A stretch of DNA of 64,000 nucleotides from Trissonchulus latispiculum (taxonomy: Eukaryota > Nematoda > Enoplea > Enoplida > Ironidae), in NCBI GenBank assembly GCA_030248195.1, contig JASAND010028258.1, forward strand, positions 1 to 64,000, in the 5' to 3' direction. Position numbers and translations under genes: made by a program. The notes beneath the pieces were generated by a model. The model ran no database searches and was not told the origin of the DNA. It saw only the letters and a program-made list of their open reading frames with translations. Shown here piece by piece: positions 22,214 to 35,042 of the stretch. Positions within the stretch are counted from its first letter, which is position 1. The number at the start of each line of letters is the position of its first letter.

Positions 22214-23376
22214 GTCAAAAGGCATCAAGTGGTTCCCGCCCGACATTTTTCTGCTTATAGAATGAGTTTATAATATTCGGGGCCCCATAACTCATTTGTC
22301 CTATATTTTGACGCTTTACCCCTATTACAACTTTTTACCTACGCAACGAGAGCTTTCGAATGATACCCATATTGGGGGGTTTCCGTCACTTTCAATTTTG
22401 GCCCATTTTGATCGTTTCTGGCCATTTTTGACCCTTTTGGAACCACGTAACTCTTTTTTCCTACATTTTGACGCTTTGGCCCTATTACAACTTTTTATCC
22501 ACGCAACGAGAGCTTTCGAATGACACCGGTATCAGCCGTATCTGACAATTTTCAATTTTGGCCCATTTTGACCGTCTCTGGCCATTTTTGACCCCTTTGG
22601 AGCCCCGTAACTCATTTTTCCTACATTTTGACGCATTACCCCTATTACAACTTTTTACCTACGCAACGAGAGCTTTCGAATGACACCGGTATCAGCCGTA
22701 TCCGACAATTTTCAATTTTGGCCCATTTTGACCGTCTCTGGCCATTTTTGAGCCCTTTGGAGCCCCGTAACTCATTTTTCCTACATTTTGACGCTTTACC
22801 CCTATTACAACTTTTTACCTACGCAACGAGAGCTTTCGAATGATACCCATATTGGGGGGTTTCCGTAACTTTCAATTTTGACCTTTTGCAGCATCACCGT
22901 ATCGAGTAATTGCGAATTATGTGACACTATGGTACCCAGGTGCCCGGAGGGGCTTCCCGCATCGGGTGCCATCCTACATGCAAAATTTCAGGCCAACTAG
23001 TTGACTCTAGCTCGAGATAAAGGCGGAAAACCCCTTCAAGCGGCCGTTTTGGCCGTTTTTGGCCATTTTTGACCCTTTTTCGCCTCATAACTCAAAATAG
23101 GTACATTTTCAGGCCTTGACCCAATTACAACTTTTTCATTACTCGCCGAGAGCTTTCGAATGATACCAAAATTAGCTCATTTGGACAACTTTTTTATTTT
23201 ACTCATTTTTACTCACGGGGCTGCTCTGGGAGCAACTTTGCACCCCCGGGGCTCCCCGCGCTTCCGGGAGCAGTTCAGGTCCATGCGCAACTCCACTGAA
23301 GATTTCAGCCCGATCGGTCCATCCAAACTCGAGCTAGACTTGGGGGACACGAAATTGTGGACAATAATAAGAATAA
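22214..23376 (+). mobile_element. Front of nested element E16 (class d), closing arm missing
   Basis: Lead GTCAAAAGGCATCAAGT and key GGTTCCCGCCC at 22231-22241, with 161-bp GAGAGCTTTCGAATGA modules. No partner rear is left: both class-d rears at 32761-32772 and 32822-32833 pair with E18 and E17. Its rear should lie beyond 35037, where the array stops abruptly. Confidence 0.75.
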
Positions 23377-26300
23377 GTCAAAAGGCATCAAGTGGTTCCC
23401 GCCCGTCATTTTTCCGTTTATACAAAGAGCTTAGTACTTTTTGTAAATGTATGCAGTTACTAGTTTTACGTCTACGATAACTGGTTCCCACCCCCAGCTC
23501 ATCAAGAGCTTTCGATTTATACCACTATCAGACCAATCCGACAAAGTTCGATTTTGACCGATTTTGACCGGTTTTGGCCATTTTTGACCCTTTTGTGGCT
23601 CCGTAACTCATTTTTCCTACATTTTGGCGCTTTACCCCTATTACAACTTCTTACCTACGCAACGAGAGCTTTCGAATGATACCCATATTGGGGGGTTTCC
23701 GACAACTTTTAATTTTGACCCATTTTCACCGTTTTTGGTCATTTTTGACCCCTTTGAGGCCCCGTAACTCATTTCTCCTACATTTTGGCGCTTTACCCCT
23801 ATTACAACTTCTTACCTACGCAACGAGAGCTTTCGAATGATACCCATATTGGGGGGTTTCCGACAACTTTTAATTTTGACCCATTTTGACCGTTTTTGGT
23901 CATTTTTGACCCCTTTTGAGGCCCCGTAACTCATTTCTCCTACATTTTGGCGCTTTACACCTATTACAACTTCTTACCTACGCAACGAGAGCTTTCGAAT
24001 GATACCCATAGTGGGGGGTTTCCGACAACTTTTAATTTTGACCCATTTTGACCGTTTTTGGTCATTTTTGACCCCTTTGAGGCCCCGTAACTCATTTCTC
24101 CTACATTTTGGCGCTTTACCCCTATTACAACTTTTTACCTACGCAACGAGAGCTTTCAAATGATACCCATATTGGGGGGTTTCCGTCACTTTCAATTTTG
24201 ACCATTTGCAGCATCACCGTATCGAGTAATTGCGAATTGTGTGACACTATGGTGCCCAGGTGCCCGGAGTGTCTTCCCGCATCGGGTGCCACCCTACATG
24301 CAAAATTTCAGGCCAACTAGTTGACTCTAGCTCGAGATAAAGACGGAAAACCCCTTCAAACGGCCGTTTTGGCCGTTTTTGGCCATTTTTGCCCCTTTTT
24401 TGCCTCATAACTCAAACTAGGTACATTTTCAGGCCTTGACCCAATTACAACTTTTTCATTACTCGCCGAGAGCTTTCGAATGATACCAAAATTAGCTCAT
24501 TTGGACAACTTTTTTATTTTACTCATTTTTACTCACGGGGCTGCTCCGGGAGCACCTCTGCTCCCCCGGGGCTCCCCGCGCTTCCGGGAGCAGTTCAAGT
24601 CAAGACCTTCAAAATGAGGTATCAACCACCTCTCTACCCCTTTCCAATCTCGAGATAGACAGGGGGTACACGAAATTGTGGACAATAATAAGAATAAGAA
24701 TAAGTCAAAAGGCATCAAGTGGTTCCCGCCCGACATTTTTTCGTTTATGGACTGAGTTTATAATATTCAGGGCCCCATAACTCATTTGTCCTATATTTTG
24801 ACGCATTAGCCCTATTGCAACTTTTTATCTACGTAACGAGAGCTTTCGAATGATACCAATCTTGTTGGGTTTCGGTTACCTTCAATTTTGAACCATTTTG
24901 TCCGGTTTTGGCCTTTTTTGACCCTTTTGGGGCTCGGTAACTCATTTTTCCGACATTCTGCCGCTTTGGCCCTATTAAAATTTTTTATCTACGCAACGAG
25001 AGCTTTCGAATGACACCGGTATTAACCGGATCCGACAATTTTCAATTTTGACCCATTTTGACCGGTTTTTACCATTTTGACCCTTTTGGGGCCCCGTTAC
25101 TCACTTGTCCTACATTTTGGCGCTTCGGCCCTATTACAACTTTTTATCTACTCAACGAGAGCTTTCGAATGACGTCGGTATCGACCGGATCCGACAATTT
25201 TCAGTTTTGACCCATTTTGACCTGTTTTTGGCCATTTTTGACCCCTTTGAGGCCCCGTAACTAATTTTTCCTGCATTTTGACGCCTTGGCCCTATTACAA
25301 GTTTTTATCCACGCAACGAGAGCTGTCGAATGGTATCCATATTGGGGGGTTTCCGACAAACCTTCAATTTTGGCCCATTTTGACCGTTTCTGGCCATTTT
25401 TGACCCCTTTGGAGCCCCGTAACTCATTTTTCCTACATTTTGACGCTTTACCCCTATTACAACTTTTTATCCATGCAACGAGAGCTTTCGAATGACACCG
25501 GTATCAGCCGTATCCGACAATTTTCAATTTCGGCAAATTTTGACCGTTTCTGGCCATTTTTGACCCCTTTGGAGCCCCGTAACTCATTTTTCCTACATTT
25601 TGACGCTTTACCCCTATTACAACTTTTTACCTACGCAACTAGAGCTTTCGAATGATACCCATATTGGGGGATTTCCGTCACTTTCAATTTTGACCATTTG
25701 CAGCATCACCGTATCGAGTAATTGCGAATTGCCTGACACTATGGAACCCAGGTGCCTGAAGGGCCTTCCCCCATCGGGTGCCACCCTACATACCAAATTT
25801 CAGGCCAACTAGTTGACTCTAGCTCGAGATAAATGCGGAAAATCCCTTCAAACGGCCGTTTTGGCCGTTTTTGGCCATTTTTGATCCCTTTTTGCCTCAT
25901 AACTCAAAATAGGTACATTTTCAGGCCTTGACCCTATTACAACTTTTTCATAGCTCAACGAGAGCTTTCGAATGATACCAAAATTAGCTCATTTGGACAA
26001 CTTTTTTATTTTACTCATTTTTACTCACGGGGGTGCTCCGGGAGCACCTCTGCTCCCCCGGGGCTCCCCGCGCTTCCGGGAGCACTTCAAGTCAAGACCT
26101 TCAAAATGAGGTATCAACCACCTCTCTGCTCCTTTCCAATCTCGAGATAGAGGGGGGGTACACGAAAATGTGAACAATAATAAGAATAACTAGCGCTACT
26201 GCAAGAATGTGTTGCCCACAACTGGTTTTTCTGTTTATTTTTCTGCCATAACTTTCACCAGAAGCATTTCCGGAAAATACGGTAATGATGAAAATTACTC

Positions 26301-27006
26301 AGCACGACGAGCTCTTTCATTTGAGTACCTTATCGACCACTTTCGGAAAAATTTTTCAAAATCCGGAATATTCCGGATCGAATATCTCGAAATCCGTAAA
26401 GTTTCCGGAAATTTCGATTTCCGTTTCGATATCAGCGTGGTCGAATTACCCTATGACCAGCTTTTAAGCAAAATCGGAGACAAATAATTTTTTGGTCCAA
26501 AATCCGGATTTCCGTGAATTCCCGGATTTTCCGTTTTTTGGCCATAACTTTCGCTACACCCATTTCCGGAAAATGTCGCAAGAAGGAAAGTTGTTCAGCT
26601 CGACGAGCTCTTTCGTTTGAGTACCATATCGACCACTTTTAGAAAAATTTTTAAAAATCCGGAATTTTCCGGGTCGAATATCTCGAAATCCGGAAATTTT
26701 CCGGAAATTTCGATTTCAGTTTCGAAATCAGCGTGGTCGAGTAACCCTATGACCAACTTTTGAGCGAAATCGGAGACAAAAAATTTTTGACCAAATTTTG
26801 GATTTTGAAATTTCGCCTTGGTCCCCCCTTACCAACCGAAAAATTCCGGGATTCGCCATTCCCGGAATTCGAAAGGTATCGGACTGCCCAACTGAGGATC
26901 CAATGTCCTAGTCAAGGGCTTCAAAATGAGGTATCAACCACCCCTGTACCCCTTCCCAATCTCGAGATCTAGGGGGGGGACAGACGGATAATAATAATAA
27001 TAATAA

Positions 27007-27711
27007 CTAGCGCTACTGCAAGAATGTGTTGCCCACAACACGTTCCTTTGTGGTATAGATTTTGCTAGATACCTGTTAAACTGTTTCTGTTCAGGAAATC
27101 TGTCCCCGGACTCAAAGAGCTTTCAATTAAGTACCATATTGCCCATGTTTCGACGAATTTTTGAAAATCCGGTATTTTCCGGAAATTCCGGATTTTCCGA
27201 TCTGCGGCCATAACTTTCGCCAGAAACATTTCCGGAAAGTATGGTAATGATAAAAATTACCCAGCTCGACGAGCACTTTCATTTAAGTACCATATCGACC
27301 ACTTTTGGAGAAATTTTTCAAAATCTGGAATTTTCCGGATCGAATATCTCGAAATCCGTAAATTTTCCGGAAATTGCGATTTCAGTTTCGAAATCAGCGT
27401 GGTCGAGTTACCCTATGACCGACTTTTGAGCCAAATTGGAGACAAAAAATTTTTGACCAAATTTTGGATTTTTGAAATTTCGCCTTGGTCCCCCCTTACC
27501 ATCCGGAAAAATCCGAATTTTCAAAACCCGGAATTTCGGAACCATCTTACTTCCGGGAGATGTCCTAGTCAAGGGCTTCAAAATAAGGTATCAACCACCC
27601 CTGTACCCCTTCCCAATCTCGAGATCTAGGGGGGGACAGACGGATAATAATAATAATAAGCACAGACCAATAACAAGGTGTTGCCCATTCCTTTGGAAAA
27701 GTGGGCAACAC
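27007..27711 (+). mobile_element. Nested element E20 (class a1), shortest uninterrupted copy
   Basis: Key TGTGTTGCCCAC at 27025-27036, one full body module, GGGGGGGACAGACGG then (AAT)n at about 27643-27658, rear GCACAGACCAATAACAAGG closing with GTGGGCAACAC at 27701-27711. About 705 bp: probably the minimal architecture. Confidence 0.82.
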
Positions 27712-27720
27712 AATAATAAA

Positions 27721-29370
27721 TCCTACCGGCATCAACGGGTTGTCGCAGCCATTTTCCTTTTATCAAAGGGCGCAATTCAGAATTCATTTATTCCTCTTAT
27801 ATACGGCCAAAATTCAGTTTGGTACATTTTCACTTTTTGTTTATATTGCAGTTTTTTCTACTCGTTTAGGGCTTTCAAATGAGTACCATATTGACTACTT
27901 TTGAGACAATTTTTAAAAATTCGGATTTTCCGGGAATTACCGGATTTTCAGTTTTTCGGCAATAACTTTCGCTAGACGCATTTCCGGAAAATTTCGCAAG
28001 AAGGAAAGTTGTTCAGCTCGACGAGCTCCTTCATTTGAGTACCATATCGACTACTTTTGAGACAATTTTTAAAAATTCGGATTTTCCGGGAATTACCGGA
28101 TTTTCAGTTTTTCGGCAATAACTTTCGCTAGACGCATTTCCGGAAAATTTCGCAAGAAGGAAAGTTGTTCAGCTCGACGAGCTCTTTCATTTGAGTACCA
28201 TATCGACTACTTTTGGAGACATTTTTCAAAATTCGGAAATTTCCGGGGCGAATATCTCGAAATCCACAAATTTTCCGGAAATTTCGATTTCAGTTTCGAA
28301 ATCAGCGTGGTCGACTTACCCTATGACCAACTTTTAAGCAAAATCGGAGACAAAAAATTTTTAAGTCCAAAATCCGGTTTTCGTGAATTCCCGGATTTTC
28401 AGTTTTTCGGCTATAACTTTCGCTAGACGCATTTTCGGAAAATTTCGCAAGAAGGAAAGTTGTTCAGCTCGACGAGCTCTTTCATTTGAGTACCATATTG
28501 ACTACTTTTGAGACAATTTTTAAAAATTCGGATTTTCCGGGAATTACCGGATTTTCAGTTTTTCGGCAATAACTTTCGCTAGACGCATTTCCGGAAACTT
28601 TCGCAAGAAGGAAAGTTGTTCAGCTCGACGAGCTCTTTCATTTGAGTACCATATCGACTACTTTTGGAGAAATTTTTCAAAATTCGGAAATTTCCGGGGC
28701 GAATATCTCGAAATCCACAAATTTTCCGGAAATTTCGATTTCAGTTTCGAAATCAGCGTAGTTAAATTACCCTATAACCAACTTTTGAGCAAAATCGGAG
28801 ACAAAAAATTTTTAAGTCCAAAATCCGGTTTTCGTGAATTCCCGGATTTTCAGTTTTTCGGCTATAACTTTCGCTAGACGCATTTTCGGAAAATTTCGCA
28901 AGAAGGAAAGTTGTTCAGCTCGACGAGCTCTTTCATTTGAGTACCATATCGACTACTTTTGGAGAAAGTTTTCAAAATTCGGAAATTTCCGGGGCGAATA
29001 TCTCGAAATCCGCAAATTTTCCGGAAATTTCGATTTCAGTTTCGAAATCAGCGTGGTCGACTTACCCTATGACCAACTTTTAAGCAAAATCGAAGACAAA
29101 AAATTTTTACGTTTCCCTTGGTCCCCCCTTACGATTTTTTAAATTTCCGGGAGCCGCTATTTCCGGAATCAGGGAGATATCGGGATGCCCTTACAAACGG
29201 GAGCACTTCAGGTCACCCTACAACTGTGCTGTGAATTTCAGCCCGATCGGTCCAGCCAATCTCGAGAAAAAGGGGGGGGACACAAATGTTGACCGGAATA
29301 ATAAATAAATAAATAAAGAAACTTAGCCATATCAAAGGGTTGTCTTTTTTTTAAAAAAATGCGACAACCC
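27721..29370 (+). mobile_element. Nested element E21 (class c) with amplified body modules
   Basis: Key GGGTTGTCGCA at 27737-27747 and closing arm TGCGACAACCC at 29360-29370. The body carries a tandem expansion of the CAGCTCGACGAGCTCTTTCA module (about five copies between 28000 and 29000), including near-identical larger blocks, so modules amplify within an element. Confidence 0.8.
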
Positions 29371-29440
29371 AATAATAATAAGCACAGACCAATAACAAAG
29401 TGTTGCCCAAATCCTTTGGAAAAGTGGGCAACACAATAAA

Positions 29441-30468
29441 TCCTACCGGCATCAACGGGTTGTCGCGCATTTTCCTCTTATTCCTCTGTGCTTATATTGG
29501 CTCGGGCAAAAACTCAGTTTTGGAACATTTTCAGACTTTGGCCCTATCACAATTTTTTCCCTACTCGCTGAGAGCTTTCGAATAAGTACCATATTGACAA
29601 CTTTTAGGACAATTTTTAAAATTCCGGTTTTTCCGGGAATTCCCGGATTTTCAGTTTTTCGGCCGTAATTTTCGCTGGACGCATTTCCGGAAAATGTCGC
29701 AAGAAGGAAAGTTGCTCAGCTCGACGAGTTCTTTCATTTGAGTACCATATCGACCACTTTCGGAAACATTTGTCAAAATCGGGAATTTTCCGGGCCGAAT
29801 ATCTCGAAATCCGTAAATTTTCCTGAAATTTCGATTCCAGTTTCGAAATCAGCGTGGTCGAATTACCCTATAGCCAACTTTTGAGTGAAATCGAAGACAA
29901 AAAATTTTGAAGACCAAAATCTGGGTTTTCGTGAATTCCCGGATTTTCAGTTTTTCGGGCATAACTTTCGCTAGACACATTTCCGGAAAATGGCGCAAGA
30001 AGCAAAGTTGCTCAGCTCGACGAGCTCTTTCATTTGAGCCCCATATTGACCACTTTTGGGGAAATTTTTCAAAATCCGGAATTTTCCGGGCCGAATATCT
30101 TGAAATCCGTAAATTTTCCGGAAATTTCGATTTCAGTTTCGAAATCAGCATGGTCGAATTACCCTATGACCAACTTTTGAGCGAAATCGGAGACAAAAAA
30201 TTTTTGACCATTTTTTAGAATCGCCTTGGACCCCCCTTACGATTTTCAAAATTCCGGGAGCCGCCATTCCCGGAATCCGGGAGATATCGGGCTGCCCCCA
30301 CTTCCGGTACCACTTCATGCCACCCTACTACTATGGTGAGAATTTCAGCCCGATCGGTCCAGCCAATCTCGAGAAAAAGGGGGGGGACAAAGTGTTGACC
30401 GGAATAATAAATAAAGAAACTTAGCCATATCAAAGGGTTGTCTTTTTTTTAAAAAAATGCGACAACCC
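29441..30468 (+). mobile_element. Nested element E22 (class c), uninterrupted
   Basis: Key GGGTTGTCGC at 29457-29466, closing arm TGCGACAACCC at 30458-30468, about 1.03 kb. Sits after E19 within E18. Confidence 0.82.
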
Positions 30469-30482
30469 AATAATAATAAGAA

Positions 30483-32687
30483 CTAGCGCTACAGCAAGAA
30501 TGTGTTGCCCACAACTGGTTTTTCTGTTTATTTTTCTGCCATAACTTTCGCTAGAGGCATTTTCAGAAAATGTCGCAAGAAGGAAAGTTGCTCAGCTCGA
30601 CGAACTCTTTCGTTTGAGCACGATATCGACCACTTTCAGAGAAATTTTTCAAAATCCGGAATTTTCCGGAACGAATATATCGAAATCCGTAAATTTTCGG
30701 GAAATTTCGATTTTAGTTTCGAAATCAGCGTGGTCGAATTACCCTATGACCAGCTTTTAAGCAAAATCGGAGACAAAAAATTTTTCAACCCAAAATCCGG
30801 ATTTTCGTGAATTCCCGGATTTTCACTTTTTCGGACATAACTTTCGCTAGACGCATTTTTGGAAAATGTCGCAAGAAGGAAAGTTGCTCAGCTCGAGGAG
30901 ATCTTTCATTTGAGTACCATATCGATCACTTTTGGAGAAATTTTTCAAAATCCGGAATTTTCCGGGTCGATTATCTCGAAATCCGGAAATTTTCCGGAAA
31001 TTTCGATTTCAGTTTCGAAATCAGCGTGGTCGAGGTACCCTATGACCAACTTTTGAGCGAAATCGGAGACAAAAAATTTTTGACCAAATTTAGGATTTTG
31101 AAATTTCGCCTTGGTCCCCCCTTACCAACCGAAAAATTCCGGGATTCGCCATTCCCGAAATCCGGAAGGTATCGGAGCCATCTTGCTTCCCGGAGATGTC
31201 CTAGTCAAGGGCTTCAAAATAAGGTATCAACCACCCCTGTACGCCTTCCCAATCTCGAGATCTAGGGGGGGGACAGACGGATAATAATAATAATAATAAT
31301 AAATCCTACCGGCATCAACGGGTTGTCGCGCATTTTCCTCTTATCCTTCCTCTGTGCTTATATTGGCTCGGGCTAAAACTCAGTTTTGGAAGATTTTCAG
31401 ACTTTGGCCCTATCACAACTTTTTCCCTACTCGCTGAGAGCTTTCGAATAAGTACCATATTGACAACTTTTAGGACACTTTTTAAAATTCCGGTTTTTCC
31501 GGGAACTCCCGGATTTTCAGTTTTTTGGCCGTAATTTTTGCTGGACCCATTTCCGGAAAATGTCGCAGGAAGGAAAGTTGCTCAGCTCGACGAGTTCTTT
31601 CATTTGAGTACCATATCGACCACTTTCGGAAAAATTTTTCAAAATCCGGAATTTTCCGGGCCGAATATGTCGAAATCCGTAAATTTTCCGGGAATTTCAA
31701 TTTCAGATTCGAAATCAGCGCTACCGACTTACCCTATGACCAACTTTTAAGCAAAATCCGAGACAAAAAATTTTTAAGTCAAAATCCGGGTTTTCGTGAA
31801 TTCCCGGATTTTCAGTTTTCCGGCTATAACTTTCGCTAGACGCATTTTCGGAAAATACCGCAAGAAGGAAAGTTGCTCAGCTCGACGAGTTCTTTCATTT
31901 GAGTACCATATCGACCACTTTCCGAAAAATTTTTCAAAATCCGGAATTTCCGGACATAATATCTCGAAATCCGTGAATTTTCCGGGAATTTCAATTTCAG
32001 ATTCGAAATCAGCACCACCGACTTACCCTATGACCAACTTTTAAGCAAAATCCGAGACAAAAAATTTTTAAGTCCAAAATCCGGGTTTTCGTGAATTCCC
32101 GGATTTTCAGTTTTTCGGCTATAACTTTCGCTAGACGCATTTCCGGAAAATGTCGCAAGAAGGAAAGTTGTTCAGCTCGGCGAGCTCTTTCATTTGAGTA
32201 CCATATCGACCACTTTTGGAGAAATTTTTCAAAATCCGGAATTTTCCGGGTCGAATATCTCGAAATCCGGAAATTTTCCGGAAATTTCGATTTCAGTTTC
32301 GAAATCAGCGTGGTCGACTTACCCTATGACCAACTTTTAAGCAAAATCGGAGACAAAAAATTTTTACGTTTCCCTTGGTCCCCCCTTACGATTTTTAAAA
32401 TTCCGGGATTCGCCATTCCCGGAATCCGGGAGATATCGGGATGCCCTTACAAACGGGAGCACTTCAGGTCACCCTACAACTATGGTGAGAATTTCAGCCC
32501 GATCGGTCCAGCCAATCTCGAGAAAAAGGGGGGGGACACAAATGTTGACCGGAATAATAAATAAATAAATAAATAAAGAAACTTAGCCATAACAAAGGGT
32601 TGTCTTTTTTTTAAAAAAATGCGACAACCCAATAAGCACAGAACGATAACAAGGTGTTGCCATTTCCTTTGGAAAAGTGGGCAACAC
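30483..32687 (+). mobile_element. Nested element E23 (class a1)
   Basis: Key TGTGTTGCCCAC at 30501-30512. The rear GCACAGAACGATAAC closes with GTGGGCAACAC at 32677-32687. E24 is inside. Confidence 0.8.
31304..32630 (+). mobile_element. Nested element E24 (class c), uninterrupted
   Basis: Key GGGTTGTCGC at 31320-31329; closing arm TGCGACAACCC at 32620-32630. Three to four body modules. Confidence 0.82.
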
Positions 32688-32844
32688 AATAAGAATAATA
32701 ATAATAATAATAATAATAATAAACATGTCCAGAACATAGGGTTCCAAACCCTTTGGAAAAGGGCGGGAACCCAATAATAATAAACATGTCCAGAACATAG
32801 GGTTCCAAACCCTTTGGAAAAGGGCGGGAACCCAATAAGAATAA

Positions 32845-34488
32845 GTCAAAAGGCATCAAGTGGTTCCCGCCCGACATTTTTCCGTTTATAGAATGAGTTT
32901 ATAATATTCGGGGTCCCATAACTCATTTGTCCTATATTTTGACGCGTTAACCCTATTACGACTATTTATCTACGTAACGAGAGCTTTCGAATGATACCCA
33001 TATTGTTGGGTTTCCGTTACTTTCAATTTTGACCCATTTTGACCGGTTTTGGCCATTTTTGATCTCCTTGAGGCTCCGTATCTCATTTTCCCCACATTTT
33101 GGTGCGTTGGCTCTATTACAACTTTTTATCTACGTAATGAGAGCTTTCGAATGATACCAATATTAGGCAGTTTCCGTTACTTTCAATTTTTACCCATTTT
33201 GACCGTTTTTGGTCATTTTTGACCATTTTGCGGCCTCGTATCTCATTTTTCCCACATTTTGGTGCGTGGGCACTATTGCAACTTTTTATCTACGTAATGA
33301 GAGCTTTCGAATGATACCAATATTAGGCAGTTTCCGTTACTTTCAATTTTGACCCATTTTGACCGATTTTGGCCATTTTTGATCTCCTTGAGGCTCCGTA
33401 TCTCATTTTCCCCACATTTTGGTGCGTTGGCTCTATTACAACTTTTTATCTACGTAATGAGAGCTTTCGAATGATACCAATATTAGGCAGTTTCCGTTAC
33501 TTTCAATTTTTACCCATTTTGACCGTTTTTGGTCATTTTTGACCATTTTGCGGCCTCGTATCTCATTTTTCCCACATTTTGGTGCGTGGGCACTATTGCA
33601 ACTTTTTATCCACAAATCGATAGCTTTCGAATGGTATCCATATTGGGGGGTTTCCGACAACTTTTAATTTTGGCCATTTTGACCGTTTCTGGCCATTTTT
33701 GACCCCTTTGGAACCACGTAACTCATTTTTCCTACATTTTGACGCTTTGGCCCTATTACAACTTTTTATCCACGCAACGAGAGCGTTCGAATGACACCGG
33801 TATCAGCCGTATCCGACAATTTTCAATTTTGACCCATTTTGACCGTTTCTGGCCATTTTTGACCCCTTTGGAGCCCCGTAACTCATTTTTCCTACATTTT
33901 GACGCTTTACCCCTATTACAACTTTTTACCTACGCAACGAGAGCTTTCGAATGATACCCATATTGGGGGGTTTCCGTCACTTTCAATTTTGACCATTTGC
34001 AGCATCACCGTATCGAGTAATTGCTAATTGCCTGACACTATGGAACCCAGGTGCCCGGAGGGTCTTATCGCATCGGGTGCCACCCTACATGCCAAATTTC
34101 AGGCCAACTAGTTGACTCTAGCTCGAGATAAAGGCGGAAAACCCCTTCAAACGGCCGTTTTGGCCGTTTTTGGCCATTTTTGAAACTTTTTCGCCTCATA
34201 ACTAAAAATGGGTGCATTTTCAGGCCTTGACCTAATTACAACTTTTTCATTACTCGCCGAGAGCTTTCGAATGATACCAAAATTAGCTCATTTGGACAAC
34301 TTTTTTATTTTACTCATTTTTACTCACGGGGCTGCTCCGGGAGCACCTCTGCTCCCCCGGGGCTCCCCGCGCTTCCGGGAGCAGTTCAAGTCAAGACCTT
34401 CAAAATGAGGTATCAACCACCTCTCTACCCCTTCCCAATCTCGAGATAGACATGGGGGACACGAAATTGTGGACAATAATAATAAGAA
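32845..34488 (+). mobile_element. Front of nested element E25 (class d), closing arm missing
   Basis: Key GGTTCCCGCCC at 32862-32872. The body contains a duplicated pair of modules (about 33040-33600) and the usual class-d 3' module, ending in an AAT block at about 34474. As with E16, the rear is not found before the array stops. Confidence 0.75.
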
Positions 34489-35037
34489 TTTTGAAAATCC
34501 GGTTTTTTCCGGAAATTCCGGATTTTCCAATCTGCGGCCATAACTTTCGCTAGAAACATATCGGGAAAATATGGTAATGATAAAAATTACCCAGCTCGCC
34601 GAGCTCTTTCATTTGAGTATCATATCGACCACTTTTGGAGAAATTTTTCAAAATCCGGAATTTTCCGGATCAAATATCTCGAAATCCGTAAATTTTCCGG
34701 GAATTTCGATTTCAGTTTCGAAATCAGCATGGTCGAATTACCCTATGACCGACTTTTGAGCCAAATCGGAGACAAAAAATTTTTGACCAAATTTTGGATT
34801 TTTGAAATTTCGCCTTGGTCCCCCCTTACCATCCGAAAAAATCCGAATTTTCAAAACCCGGAATTTCGGAACCATCTTGCTTCCGGGAGATGTCCTAGTC
34901 AAGGGCTTCAAAATAAGGTATCAACCACTCCTGTACCCCTTTCCAATCTCGAGATCTAGGGGGGGGGACAGACGGATAATAATAAGCACAGAACGATAAC
35001 AAAGTGTTGCCCATTCCTTTGGAAAAGTGGGCAACAC
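34489..35037 (+). mobile_element. Headless nested element E26 (class a1)
   Basis: Starts abruptly in the middle of an a1-type body (no CTAGCG lead, no key), then continues normally through the G-tract, AAT block and rear GCACAGAACGATAAC to the closing arm GTGGGCAACAC at 35027-35037. The missing front and the missing rears of E16 and E25 suggest deletions at this edge of the array. Confidence 0.7.
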
Positions 35038-35042
35038 AATAA

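Larger units (their letters stand above)
26190..29434 (+). mobile_element. Nested element E19 (class a1)
   Basis: Key TGTGTTGCCCAC at 26208-26219; closing arm GTGGGCAACAC at 29424-29434. E20 and E21 lie inside its AAT block. Confidence 0.78.
24704..32772 (+). mobile_element. Nested element E18 (class d)
   Basis: Front 24704-26189, key at 24721-24731, closing arm GGGCGGGAACCC at 32761-32772. Holds E19 to E24. Confidence 0.78.
23377..32833 (+). mobile_element. Nested element E17 (class d)
   Basis: Front 23377-24703 with key GGTTCCCGCCC at 23394-23404 and five to six tandem 161-bp modules; closing arm GGGCGGGAACCC at 32822-32833. Confidence 0.78.

Noticed and set aside
9446..35037. Short hairpin rears read as independent SINE-like or MITE units with AAT tails
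   Set aside because: First impression, dropped because each rear has a class-matched front key in perfect nested order. As independent units their order would not balance.
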